From contig CAUBIC010000001.1 of the NCBI GenBank assembly GCA_958435945.1, positions 434,001 through 498,000 on the forward strand: 64,000 nucleotides of DNA. The letters are read 5' to 3'. Source of the DNA: an uncultured Collinsella sp. (GTDB lineage: Bacteria; Actinomycetota; Coriobacteriia; Coriobacteriales; Coriobacteriaceae). How positions within the stretch are numbered: the first letter of the stretch is position 1; every line of letters starts with the position of its first letter. Both the position numbers and the translations under genes were made by a program. This document shows, one piece after another, positions 7,985 to 18,537 of this stretch. A model generated the notes under the pieces. It saw nothing but the letters and a program-made list of their open reading frames with translations. It ran no database searches and was not told the origin of the DNA.

Positions 7985-8083
7985 ATGAGGGATATCGAGA
8001 CATCTCGCCTGCTGCTGCGGGCGTGGCGCGTGAACGATGCCGCAGAGGCAGCGTCGGTCTTCCGATACGCGTCAGATCCTTAA
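7985..8083 (+). pseudogene. Truncated GNAT acetyltransferase remnant
   Basis: A short frame with a good ribosome site (GGAGGT at 7974-7979, 5 nt before the ATG) encodes MRDIETSRLLLRAWRVNDAA and ends in FRYASDP followed by TAA. This is the typical start of RimJ/RimL-like GNAT acetyltransferases (ETERLLLR-W---DA). The rest of the roughly 170-residue domain, with the acetyl-CoA loop, is missing and the next 40 bp lead into the rpmE promoter. The gene was therefore truncated, leaving its start region intact. Confidence 0.6.
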
Positions 8084-8121
8084 GGGCCAGCCCGTGTTGT
8101 GCCGAAAAGACCGTGAACCTT

Positions 8122-8150
8122 TTGTGGGACACGCGGCGCCGTGGTACCAT
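8122..8150 (+). promoter_or_regulatory. Promoter of rpmE
   Basis: TTGTGG (8122-8127) and TACCAT (8145-8150) are separated by 17 bp, a good sigma-A type arrangement, about 85 bp upstream of the L31 start codon. Confidence 0.6.
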
Positions 8151-8163
8151 AGCCGAGTTTGTT

Positions 8164-8212
8164 GTCTTGGTCGGAAACCAAGACGCCTTATGCGCTGATC
8201 GGTAACCAGCGC
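8164..8212 (+). promoter_or_regulatory. Two-hairpin leader of the L31 gene
   Basis: Two hairpins follow each other in the 5' leader: GTCTTGGT/ACCAAGAC (8164-8184, 5-nt loop) and GCGCTG/CAGCGC (8192-8212). Structured leaders in front of L31 genes of actinobacteria are known to bind the protein for autoregulation. The match to that class is inferred from position and shape, not from an alignment. Confidence 0.45.
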
Positions 8213-8234
8213 CTGACCAATAAGGAGTCCTACC

Positions 8235-8660
8235 ATGAAGCAGGGTATCCATCCCCAGTATGTCGAGTGCACGGTGACGTGCTCCTGCGGCAGCACCTTC
8301 AAGACGCACGCTACCGTGTCCGAGATGAAGGTCGAGCTTTGCAACGAGTGCCACCCGTTCTACACCGGCCAGCAGAAGTTCGTCGACACCGGTGGACGCG
8401 TCCAGCGCTTCGCCGACAAGTTCGGTGGCGCCGCTGCCGCTCAGCTCAAGAAGGCCGAGGAGGCCAAGGCTGCCAAGGCCGCCAAGGCTGCCGAGGCTGA
8501 GGCCGCTCGCAAGGCCGCCGCTGAGGCTAAGGCTGCCGAGAAGGCCAAGCGTGCCGCTAAGTTTGCCGAGGAGGCAGCCAAGCAGGCCGCCGAGGCTCCC
8601 GCAGAGGCTCCCGTCGAGGAGACCGCTGCCGAGGCCGAGACCACCGAGGCTGCTGAGTAA
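8235..8660 (+). CDS. rpmE: 50S ribosomal protein L31 with long Ala/Lys-rich tail
   Basis: Residues 1-70 are a standard zinc-type L31: MKQGIHPQYVE is followed by CSC in the first and CNECHPF in the second half of the metal site, then FYTGQQKFVDTGGRVQRF. Typical L31 ends near residue 70-80. Here about 65 more residues follow, almost only Ala, Glu and Lys, first basic and then acidic, which should form a charged helix or disordered tail. The tail is encoded by in-frame, repeat-like GCC/AAG/GAG codons. The protein belongs to the large subunit central protuberance. The gene stands alone between its own promoter and terminator. Confidence 0.95.
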   Translation: MKQGIHPQYVECTVTCSCGSTFKTHATVSEMKVELCNECHPFYTGQQKFVDTGGRVQRFADKFGGAAAAQLKKAEEAKAAKAAKAAEAEAARKAAAEAKAAEKAKRAAKFAEEAAKQAAEAPAEAPVEETAAEAETTEAAE

Positions 8661-8697
8661 ATAGCTCGCCGCGGACACACTCGCATTCATGGCAAAA

Positions 8698-8732
8698 GGG
8701 CCGCGCATCCATTTGGGTGCGCGGCCCTATTC
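8698..8732 (+). terminator. Terminator of rpmE
   Basis: GGGCCGCGCA pairs with TGCGCGGCCC, extended by G-U pairs to 13 bp with a 4-nt loop, followed by TATTCTTTTT. Confidence 0.9.
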
Positions 8733-8751
8733 TTTTTATTGGTGCAGGCTA

Positions 8752-8793
8752 AACCGTCCCCATTGCACCAGGTTGGTGCGTAAGGGACGGGTT
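8752..8793. repeat. REP-like foldback element with GTCCC arms
   Basis: AACCGTCCC and GGGACGGGTT enclose a second inverted repeat GCACCA-ggt-TGGTGC. The same ingredients (GGGACRG, GGTGC) recur in the intergenic elements at 39441 and 50741. Confidence 0.55.
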
Positions 8794-8841
8794 AGCTTGC
8801 GCTAAATGGCAGAGAGACAGCGTTTTCCCAGATAAAAGCTG

Positions 8842-8870
8842 CCAAAATAAACCAGTCCCTTTTTTGCAGG
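8842..8870. repeat. Dispersed 29-nt repeat upstream of secA
   Basis: CCAAAATAAACC followed by AGTCCC, a T-run and GCAGG is found again at 21900-21928 with only two differences in 29 nt, in front of the serine recombinase. Both copies lie in the leader region of the next gene. No other content is recognised in the rest of the 340-bp gap between rpmE and secA. Confidence 0.6.
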
Positions 8871-9001
8871 CTGTCGTAGTTATTACGTGGTCGAGTGTGT
8901 CGACCGCATAGACGGCGCCTTGTTTGGCTAAAGTACATTTATCTGTGTTTAACTTGTCCAAGGTTTCATGCCGCGGGCGATGGCCAAAAAAGGAAAACCA
9001 C

Positions 9002-11808
<2,807 letters not shown>

Positions 11809-11809
<1 letters not shown>

Positions 11810-12957
11810 TGGCCGAGACTCTAGAGGTGACGCCCGCCGAGTTGGACGCGTTTGCGGACCGACTCGGCGAGGTCGAGTCGTATCTCCATTTGGACGAGAA
11901 GCGTACCCGCGTAACGGAGCTCGAGGCCAAAAGCGTCGCCCCGGGTTTTTGGGACGACGCCGATGCCGCTCGCGCCACGATGGAGGAGATTGCGCGCGCT
12001 AAGGAGGACATCGCCGCCGTGGATACGGCGCGCGGTGAGCTCTCCGATGCTCGCGCCGCGTTGGAGCTTGCCGAGGAAATGGGCGATGATCCCGATGCCG
12101 CTGCGCTGCGTGAGGAAGCTGCCGCCACGGCGGAGCGCCTATCCCGCGCCATCGACGAGCTTGAACTTGCGAGCTGGTTTACCGGCGAGTTCGATCACGG
12201 CGACGCAATTGTGACCATCAAGCCCGGGCAGGGTGGCTTGGAGGCCCAGGACTGGACCTTCATGCTCTTTAAGATGTACATGAAGTACTGCCAGCGTCGC
12301 GGCTGGAAGGTCACGATTAACGACTGCCCCGCTGCCGAGGTCATCGGCATTGATCGCGCGACCTTTACCGTCGAGGGCAAGGACGCGTTTGGCATGCTGC
12401 GCGCCGAGGCCGGCGTCCACCGTCTGGTGCGCATTAGCCCCACCGACGACAAGAAGCGCCGCCAGACCACGTTTGCCGGCGTCGAGGTCATTCCGGTGCT
12501 GCCCGACGATATCGATATCGAGATTAGTTCCGATGACATTCGCGTCGACGTGTACCATGCAAGCGGCCCGGGCGGTCAGGGTGTCAACACCACCGACTCC
12601 GCCGTGCGTGTGACGCATTTCCCCAGCGGTATCGTGGTCACGTGCCAAAACGAGCGCAGCCAGATTCAAAACAAGGCCGCGTGCATGCAGATCCTCAAGG
12701 CGCGCCTGTACGAGATTGAGCTCGAGAAGCGTGCCGAGGCCCTGGATGAGATTCGCGGACCCAAGACCACAATTGGTTTTGGCAACCAGATCCGCAGCTA
12801 CGTGCTCTACCCGTACCAGATGGTTAAGGACCTGCGCACGGGCGTGGAGACCAGCAACGTCGAGGCCGTTCTTGACGATGGCGACCTGGATCCGTTTGTA
12901 ATTGGCTATCACCGTTGGGCTACCGGCAACGCTGACGCGGAGACCCCGTCTGCCTAA
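11809..12957 (+). CDS. prfB: Peptide chain release factor 2
   Basis: A 382-residue class I release factor with the GGQ motif at residues 255-257 (GPGGQGVNTTDS), needed to release the peptide in the ribosome. The overall text (VRISP...RRQTTFA, then the GGQ domain) is RF2, which reads UAA and UGA. The tripeptide that usually reads SPF is SPT here (residues 210-212). There is no programmed frameshift near the start; the frame is continuous. The ATG overlaps the secA stop by one base. Confidence 0.95.
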
Positions 12958-12984
12958 ACCGCTCGGTTTATGTGGAAATGGATT

Positions 12985-13010
12985 AAAACCCTCCGAGCAG
13001 GGTGGTTTTG
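12985..13010 (+). terminator. Terminator after prfB
   Basis: AACCCT and AGGGT form a short stem around CCGAGC, followed by GGTTTTG. A second, better hairpin stands at 13084. Confidence 0.45.
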
Positions 13011-13083
13011 TATCCAGAACAAACCCTGCGCAGGGGTGGTATTTGTTGGGCGAATCGGTAGAATCGAATACAAGAAGAAGTTC

Positions 13084-13112
13084 AAAGCGCATCCGATGGG
13101 GTGCGCTTTTTT
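13084..13112 (+). terminator. Terminator just upstream of the YitT-family gene
   Basis: AAAGCGCA and TGCGCTTT pair, with extra CC/GG pairs, around a small loop, and end in six T. It ends 12 bp before the YitT start codon, so it could also act as an attenuator of that gene. Confidence 0.75.
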
Positions 13113-13124
13113 GAGGGAGGCAGC

Positions 13125-14015
13125 ATGGCATATCGTCTGGACATCAAGCGCATTCTTTCGATGAACTTCTTTCACGATCTACCCCAGATCATGTTGGGGT
13201 GTGCCTTGGCCGCCATCGCGACCGACCTGTTTTTGATTCCCAACGGGCTTGCCGCCGGTGGCGTTACGGGCCTTGCGACGATTATCCAGGCGGTCGGCGC
13301 AGCGCGAGGCGTGTCGCTTCCCGTCGGTATCCAGACCATCGTGATGAATGCCTTGCTGCTGCTGATCGTTATGCGCGAGGGCGGCATGTTCTATGTGGTG
13401 CAGACGGCGACGGGCTTCGTGCTGCTGGGCTTCTTTACCGACCTGTTTGCCCCGTTTGTAGCGCCTCTGGCACATGCGGACCTGATGCTTCCCGCTATGT
13501 GGGGCGGCATTATCACGGGCATCGGTTACGGCATGGTGTTGCGCGCCGGCGCCAACACCGGCGGCTCGGACACGATTGGCCAAATCATCTCGCGTAACAC
13601 CTCGCTGCCGGTGGGCTCGACCGTCATGGCAATCGACGTTGCCGTATGTGCGGCGTCGGCCCCGGTCTTCTCGCTCGAAAATGCTCTGTACGCAGGACTT
13701 TCGATGGTGATTAGCGGCTATGTGATCGATGCCGTGGTCGATGGCGGCAATAAGCGTCGTATGGTACTCATCATCTCGGATAACTTCCCCGATATCGCGG
13801 CCGACATCATGTATGGTCTGGGACGTGGCTGCACCAAATTAAAGGCGACCGGTATGTATTCGGGCGTCGAGAAGCCGGTGATCATGGTGATCGTTAGCCG
13901 TCGAGAGCTCAACACCCTCAAAACAATCGTACGCGAGCGCGATCCTCACGCCATTGTGACGGTCGCCGACGTTACGGAAGCCTTCGGTGAGGGATTCAAG
14001 GACATTAACGCGTAG
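13125..14015 (+). CDS. YitT family membrane protein
   Basis: A 296-residue integral membrane protein with about five to six helices in residues 15-205 and a C-terminal soluble DUF2179 domain (about residues 210-290, containing GRGCTKLKATGMYSG and LKTIVRERDPHAIVTVADV). This layout defines the YitT family, whose transported substrate or signal is not established. The ATG at 13125 is preferred because GGGAGG lies 4 nt upstream; the upstream ATG at 13101 lies inside a terminator hairpin. The gene is preceded by prfB and followed by the transketolase pair. Confidence 0.88.
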   Translation: MAYRLDIKRILSMNFFHDLPQIMLGCALAAIATDLFLIPNGLAAGGVTGLATIIQAVGAARGVSLPVGIQTIVMNALLLLIVMREGGMFYVVQTATGFVLLGFFTDLFAPFVAPLAHADLMLPAMWGGIITGIGYGMVLRAGANTGGSDTIGQIISRNTSLPVGSTVMAIDVAVCAASAPVFSLENALYAGLSMVISGYVIDAVVDGGNKRRMVLIISDNFPDIAADIMYGLGRGCTKLKATGMYSGVEKPVIMVIVSRRELNTLKTIVRERDPHAIVTVADVTEAFGEGFKDINA

Positions 14016-14261
14016 GCTGAACTTCGGTTTGCGGATCATTTTTGTGCCGGGGCGAGAGGCAGCCACCGCATCCAAAAGACGTTCACATTGATAAACCGTT
14101 TCATCAGCGGTTCTGCCTGCCAAATTGTTCAAATAATGATAAAAACTCTGGTAAAGCCATCAGTTTCCAGCATAATGAATGACGTACGTGCATTGCGGCT
14201 GTGTTGGGGTTACCTTCTGTGCCGTGCGCATTTTGCCTAATGAGGATGAAAGGAAGGCACA

Positions 14262-15092
14262 ATGAGCGACGAAGAGCTCAAAAAGGTTGCCAACGAGGTG
14301 AGGAAGGGCATCGTCACCGGCGTGCACGCTGCCAAGTCCGGCCATCCGGGCGGTTCGCTCGGCGCCGCCGACATCATGACCTATCTGTACTTTGAGGAAA
14401 TGAACGTCGACCCGGCCGATCCCCGCAAGGCCGATCGCGACCGCTTTGTGCTCTCCAAGGGCCATTGCGCTCCGGGCCTGTACGCCGTACTCGCCGAGCG
14501 CGGGTTCTTCCCTAAGGAGGACCTCGAGACGCTGCGCCATATCGGCAGCCACCTGCAGGGTCACCCCAACATGAACGACACCCCGGGCGTCGACATGTCC
14601 ACCGGCTCGCTCGGCCAGGGCATCTCCGCTGCCGTGGGCATGGCCGTTGCCGCCAAGCACTGGGGCGATACTTACCGCACGTACGCCCTGCTGGGCGATG
14701 GCGAGAGCGAGGAAGGCCAGGTCTGGGAGGCCGCCATGTTTGCCGGCAACCAGCAGCTCGACAACCTCTGCGTGATCGTCGACCACAACGGCCTGCAGAT
14801 CGATGGCCCCGTTGAGGAGGTCAACGACCCCATGCCGCTGGCAGACAAGTTCCGCGCCTTTAAGTTCCACGTGGTGGAGCTTGCCGACGGCAACGACTTC
14901 GACCAGATCCGCGCCGCCTTTGCCGAGGCCCGCGCTACCAAGGGGCAGCCGACCGCCATTATCGCCGAGACCATGAAGGGCAAGGGCGTCTCCTTTATGG
15001 AGAACCAGGTGGGTTGGCACGGTAAGGCCCCCAACGATGAACAGTTTGAGCAGGCCATGGCAGAGCTCACGGCCGCCGGAGAGGAGCTCTAG
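14262..15092 (+). CDS. Transketolase, N-terminal (thiamine diphosphate-binding) subunit
   Basis: A 276-residue protein containing GHPGGSLGAADIM, SKGHCAPGLYA, and GDGESEEGQ with a downstream N for the thiamine diphosphate/Mg site. It corresponds to the first domain of transketolase, which in many anaerobes and archaea is made as two chains. It moves two-carbon ketol units in the non-oxidative pentose phosphate pathway. A strong GAAAGGAAGG ribosome site precedes the ATG. The second half starts one base after its stop codon. Confidence 0.93.
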   Translation: MSDEELKKVANEVRKGIVTGVHAAKSGHPGGSLGAADIMTYLYFEEMNVDPADPRKADRDRFVLSKGHCAPGLYAVLAERGFFPKEDLETLRHIGSHLQGHPNMNDTPGVDMSTGSLGQGISAAVGMAVAAKHWGDTYRTYALLGDGESEEGQVWEAAMFAGNQQLDNLCVIVDHNGLQIDGPVEEVNDPMPLADKFRAFKFHVVELADGNDFDQIRAAFAEARATKGQPTAIIAETMKGKGVSFMENQVGWHGKAPNDEQFEQAMAELTAAGEEL

Positions 15093-15093
15093 G

Positions 15094-16035
15094 ATGGCAG
15101 ACGTCAAGAAAATCGCCACGCGCGTAAGCTACGGCGAGGCCCTCGTCGAGCTCGCCAACGAGCACGATGACTTTGTGGTCCTCGACGCCGACCTGGCCGC
15201 CGCCACGCAGACCGGTAAGTTTAAGGCAGCCTGCCCCGATCGTTTCTTTGATGTGGGCATTGCCGAGAGCAACCTGATGGGCGTCGCCGCCGGTATCGCA
15301 ACCACCGGCCGCGTTGCCTTCGCGAGCACCTTTGCCATGTTCGCCGCTGGCCGCGCCTTTGAGCAGGTCCGCAATTCCATCGGCTATCCGCATCTCAACG
15401 TCAAGATCGGCGCCACGCACGCCGGTATTTCGGTGGGCGAGGATGGCGCCACGCATCAGTGCTGCGAGGATATCGCCCTTATGCGCGTTATTCCCGGCAT
15501 GACCGTCATCGTTCCCGCCGACGACGTCGAGGCCCGCGCCGTGACGCGCGCCGCCTACGAGTGCGATGGCCCCGTGTACATGCGCTTTGCCCGTCTGGCT
15601 TCGCCGGTCATCAACGACCCCGAGACCTACAAGTTTGAGCTGGGCCGCGGCATCGTCATGCGCGAGGGCGCCGACGTTACCATCATCGCCTGCGGTCTGA
15701 TGGTCGGCGAGGCCCTCGAGGCCGCCGAGCAGCTCGCTGCCGAGGGCATCGACGCCGAGGTCATCAACATGCACACCATCAAGCCCATCGACGCCGACCT
15801 GATCGTCAAGAGCGCCACCAAGACCGGTCACGTCGTGACCGTCGAGGAGCACTCCGTGATCGGTGGCCTGGGCAGCGCCGTTGCCGACGTCCTGTGCGAG
15901 CAGTGCCCGACGCCGCTCAAGAAGATCGGCGTCAACGACACGTTCGGCGAGTCCGGTCCGGGCGCCGAGCTCCTGCACAAGTACGGCCTGGACGCCGCCA
16001 ACATCGTGGCGACCACCAAGGAGTTCTTGGCATAA
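15094..16035 (+). CDS. Transketolase, C-terminal subunit
   Basis: A 313-residue partner of the preceding gene, covering the pyrimidine-binding and C-terminal domains of transketolase: RFFDVGIAESNLMGVAAGIA contains the catalytic Glu, followed by FAMFAAGRAFEQVRNSI and HAGISVGEDGATHQ. The ATG at 15094 follows GAGGAG and lies one base past the stop of the N-terminal subunit, so the two chains are translated together and should form the active enzyme. An upstream in-frame ATG at 15037 lies inside the first gene and is not needed. Confidence 0.93.
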   Translation: MADVKKIATRVSYGEALVELANEHDDFVVLDADLAAATQTGKFKAACPDRFFDVGIAESNLMGVAAGIATTGRVAFASTFAMFAAGRAFEQVRNSIGYPHLNVKIGATHAGISVGEDGATHQCCEDIALMRVIPGMTVIVPADDVEARAVTRAAYECDGPVYMRFARLASPVINDPETYKFELGRGIVMREGADVTIIACGLMVGEALEAAEQLAAEGIDAEVINMHTIKPIDADLIVKSATKTGHVVTVEEHSVIGGLGSAVADVLCEQCPTPLKKIGVNDTFGESGPGAELLHKYGLDAANIVATTKEFLA

Positions 16036-16083
16036 GGCAAGGCGGATCTCAAGGACTGCTTCGCGAGTACTATGGAAACCCGG

Positions 16084-16112
16084 CAGGGGCGCTCTCTTGG
16101 AGGGCGCCCCTG
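16084..16112 (+). terminator. Terminator of the transketolase pair
   Basis: CAGGGGCGC and GCGCCCCTG form a 9-bp stem with an 11-nt loop, followed by TTT. It touches the left end of a 67-bp palindromic repeat. Confidence 0.7.
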
Positions 16113-16116
16113 TTTC

Positions 16117-16183
16117 AGTTGCGGTGCAATAAGGACTGTTTTGCCAGCCTAAAGGCTCAATTAATCCGCATTTCACCGCAGCT
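16117..16183. repeat. 67-bp palindromic repeat, copy A
   Basis: It starts with AGTTGCGGTGCAATA and ends with TTTCACCGCAGCT, with an inner AGCC-taaa-GGCT hairpin. Copies B (25546-25612) and C (39849-39915) have the same length and ends. The 3' end of the zinc-ribbon gene lies inside this copy. Confidence 0.8.
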
Positions 16184-16888
16184 TCCGAAGGCGTTCCCGC
16201 TTGTGCTGGCTCCATCGCGACGATTGATTGCGGCTTGGCACAGTGCAGCGACATCGGGGGCATCGCTGCCTCTGTATGTCATGGCGAGCAAAGCGGCATC
16301 ATAGATTTCATCATTGGTCACATCGGCGGCATCAATGGGGCAGAAGGCGAGAATCGAATCCTGTTCTGCAAGCTCGGCCAGATCGATCGTTTCACCCATG
16401 GCAAAGGCATCATCGAGGACGAGTGTGGCACTCGTGCATGGAATTTGATAGATCGTGCCATCCGCAGCGATAGGGGAACCTGCTGCCTCGAGCGTGTAGA
16501 CACCTTGTATGAGATTGATGCCAGAGCCATCGGAGGCGACGAACTCAATCCTGTCGACCGTTATTCCGTCGATGGTCTTGCCCGTAATATGTATCGGAAC
16601 GCGCGATGCCCCGTTATTGGTGTCCCAGCCCGCAGCCGCGACATCCAGCACAATGGCGTGCTCCGAATGGGCGGATACGAAGTGCGACAACACCTGCCGC
16701 AGATGAAGGCCCATACAGCTACCGCCGACAATGCCAATTACCAGCATGCAGGTAAGGATGACCGCAACGTGGTTCCGAGGCTTTACCCGAAGCTCAGAAT
16801 CAGCAGAGATGCCATTGACGGCAGCCCCGCACGCTGTGCAGTACCTCACGCCATCGCGCAACTCAGCTCCACAATAAGGACAATTCAT
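16157..16888 (-). CDS. Zinc-ribbon membrane protein of unknown function
   Basis: A 243-residue protein beginning MNCPYCGAEL then RYCTACGA, a four-Cys zinc ribbon of the DUF2116/double zinc-ribbon type, followed by a single membrane helix (about residues 45-65) and an extracytoplasmic region of about 170 residues without recognised domain. The start at 16888 places the ribbon at the N-terminus, as usual; the frame is open for 25 more codons upstream. The last eight residues are encoded by a 67-bp intergenic repeat, so the natural end may have been replaced. It diverges from ftsE. Confidence 0.65.
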   Translation of the reverse strand: MNCPYCGAELRDGVRYCTACGAAVNGISADSELRVKPRNHVAVILTCMLVIGIVGGSCMGLHLRQVLSHFVSAHSEHAIVLDVAAAGWDTNNGASRVPIHITGKTIDGITVDRIEFVASDGSGINLIQGVYTLEAAGSPIAADGTIYQIPCTSATLVLDDAFAMGETIDLAELAEQDSILAFCPIDAADVTNDEIYDAALLAMTYRGSDAPDVAALCQAAINRRDGASTSGNAFGSCGEMRIN

Positions 16889-17091
16889 ACTGGCCCCCAC
16901 AACCATAGGCGTTCCCATCGAGGCCACTGTAAATCGACAATCCAAATCCAAGTTGCGCAACAATCAAATCAAGCCCACATCAAGAAAAAGCCTCCTTTGG
17001 GATAAGGGTCCATCCCAGTCAAGTACAATTCAGCCCTCAAACATAGCGCTGCTGCACCCAAGTAAAACGCGGCGACCCCTTAGTTACCGCA

Positions 17092-17214
17092 GGCCGGGCG
17101 CAGGGTTACCTCCCAAATCTTTCCGCAGGACGGAGGAGCTCCCGCCGCACGTAGTGCGCAGCGGGAGCTCCGACATGTCCGAGGACGATTTGGGAGGTAA
17201 CCCTGCGCCCGGCC
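17092..17214. repeat. 123-bp nested palindrome upstream of ftsE
   Basis: A perfect 28-bp outer inverted repeat (17092-17119 with 17187-17214; it begins GGCCGGGCGCAGGGTTACC) encloses an 11-bp inner repeat, GGAGCTCCCGC/GCGGGAGCTCC, which encloses a small CGCAC-GTA-GTGCG loop. It lies in the 428-bp region between two divergent genes, so it is not placed as a terminator. It resembles a foldback mobile element. The rest of that gap shows only the ftsE promoter region. Confidence 0.85.
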
Positions 17215-17316
17215 GGTGAGACCAAACCCCGCCATGCTTCTTATGTGCAGCAAAGCTAATGCTGCTAAAATACAAAGCGCTCATGTAGTTTAAACGCACG
17301 ACGATAAGGAGCACCA

Positions 17317-18537
17317 GTGGGTAACCACTTCCGTACCTCCGGTGCGGGCGATGACGCCCCCAAGACGCAGCCAGGCGCCGCGGGCACTCGTTTCGCCACC
17401 CCGGATTCAGAGGATCAGCTGTTTAGCCCGATCCCCGCACAGCCGGCAGATCAGGCACAGCCGGCATCAGATCCCTTTGCCTACAATCCCACCAATGATG
17501 TCGAGCTTTCCGAGGCCGCGGGTTTTGAACCCGTGCAGAAGGTGACCGCTCGCGTGGATCAGCCCCAGGCGGACGCTGTCGCGCCGCAGCCTGTCATGGC
17601 CGGTATTCCCGATCCCATGGCTCCTGCGACTCCGGCGCCACAGCCTGCGCAGTCCGGCCTTTTTGCCGGTATTCCCGATCCTACGCAGCCCGCGGCTCCC
17701 GTAGTCGAGAGCGATCAGGCCGCCGAGGTCGCAAGCCTCGACAATGCGCTCAACAACCCCGACTTTACGTCGGTGTTTGCGCCCATCGATCCGCAGGCCA
17801 GCCGCAAGAAGATGGCCAAGCAGGCCGGTGTCGAGCCCGTCATCCTCATGGAGCACGTCACCAAAATCTACCCGGCACAGCCCAACAAGCCCGCGCTCGA
17901 CGACATCAACATCGAGATCTATCCTGGCGAGTTTGTCTTCTTGGTCGGTCACTCCGGCTCGGGTAAGACCACGCTGCTGTCGACGCTCAACCGCGACGTC
18001 AAGCCGACGAGCGGCCGCATTTTGGTCGCCGGCCAGGACCTCATGAAGATCAAGAACCGCAAGGTTCCGTTCTTGCGTCGCCAGATCGGTGCCGTGTTCC
18101 AGGACTTTAAGCTTCTGCCTCAGAAGTCCGCCTACGAAAACGTGGCGTTTGCCCTGCAGTGCATCGGCAAGCCCAAGGGCGTCATTCGCAGCCAGGTGCC
18201 CGAGGTGCTTCGCCTGGTCGGCCTGGCCGATCAGATGGACTCTCTGCCCGATCAGCTGTCCGGTGGCGAGCAGCAGCGTGTCGCCGTTGCCCGCGCTATG
18301 GTCAACCGTCCGCCGCTGCTTATCTGCGACGAGCCCACGGGCAACCTCGATCCGGCGATTTCGCTGGGCATTATGAAGCTGCTCGAGCGCATTAACCGTA
18401 CCGGCACCACCGTGATCGTCGCCACGCACGACCGCGAGATGGTCGATAGCATGCACCGTCGCGTGATCGCCCTCGAGGGCGGCCACGTAATCCGCGACCA
18501 GGAGAGGGGAGGTTACGGCAACTATGGCACCAACTAA
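17317..18537 (+). CDS. ftsE: Cell division ATP-binding protein FtsE with long N-terminal tail
   Basis: A 406-residue protein. Residues about 173-400 are a normal FtsE ATPase: GHSGSGKTT near 212, DFKLLPQKSAYENV (Q-loop), LSGGEQQRVAVARA signature and LLICDEPTGNLD. The first 170 residues are Pro/Ala/Asp/Gln-rich with repeated AGIPDP segments and should be disordered; FtsE is normally about 225 residues. The GTG at 17317 has AAGGA 6 nt upstream and no later start has a comparable site, so the tail appears real. FtsEX at the membrane activates cell-wall hydrolases during division. Confidence 0.93.
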   Translation: MGNHFRTSGAGDDAPKTQPGAAGTRFATPDSEDQLFSPIPAQPADQAQPASDPFAYNPTNDVELSEAAGFEPVQKVTARVDQPQADAVAPQPVMAGIPDPMAPATPAPQPAQSGLFAGIPDPTQPAAPVVESDQAAEVASLDNALNNPDFTSVFAPIDPQASRKKMAKQAGVEPVILMEHVTKIYPAQPNKPALDDINIEIYPGEFVFLVGHSGSGKTTLLSTLNRDVKPTSGRILVAGQDLMKIKNRKVPFLRRQIGAVFQDFKLLPQKSAYENVAFALQCIGKPKGVIRSQVPEVLRLVGLADQMDSLPDQLSGGEQQRVAVARAMVNRPPLLICDEPTGNLDPAISLGIMKLLERINRTGTTVIVATHDREMVDSMHRRVIALEGGHVIRDQERGGYGNYGTN

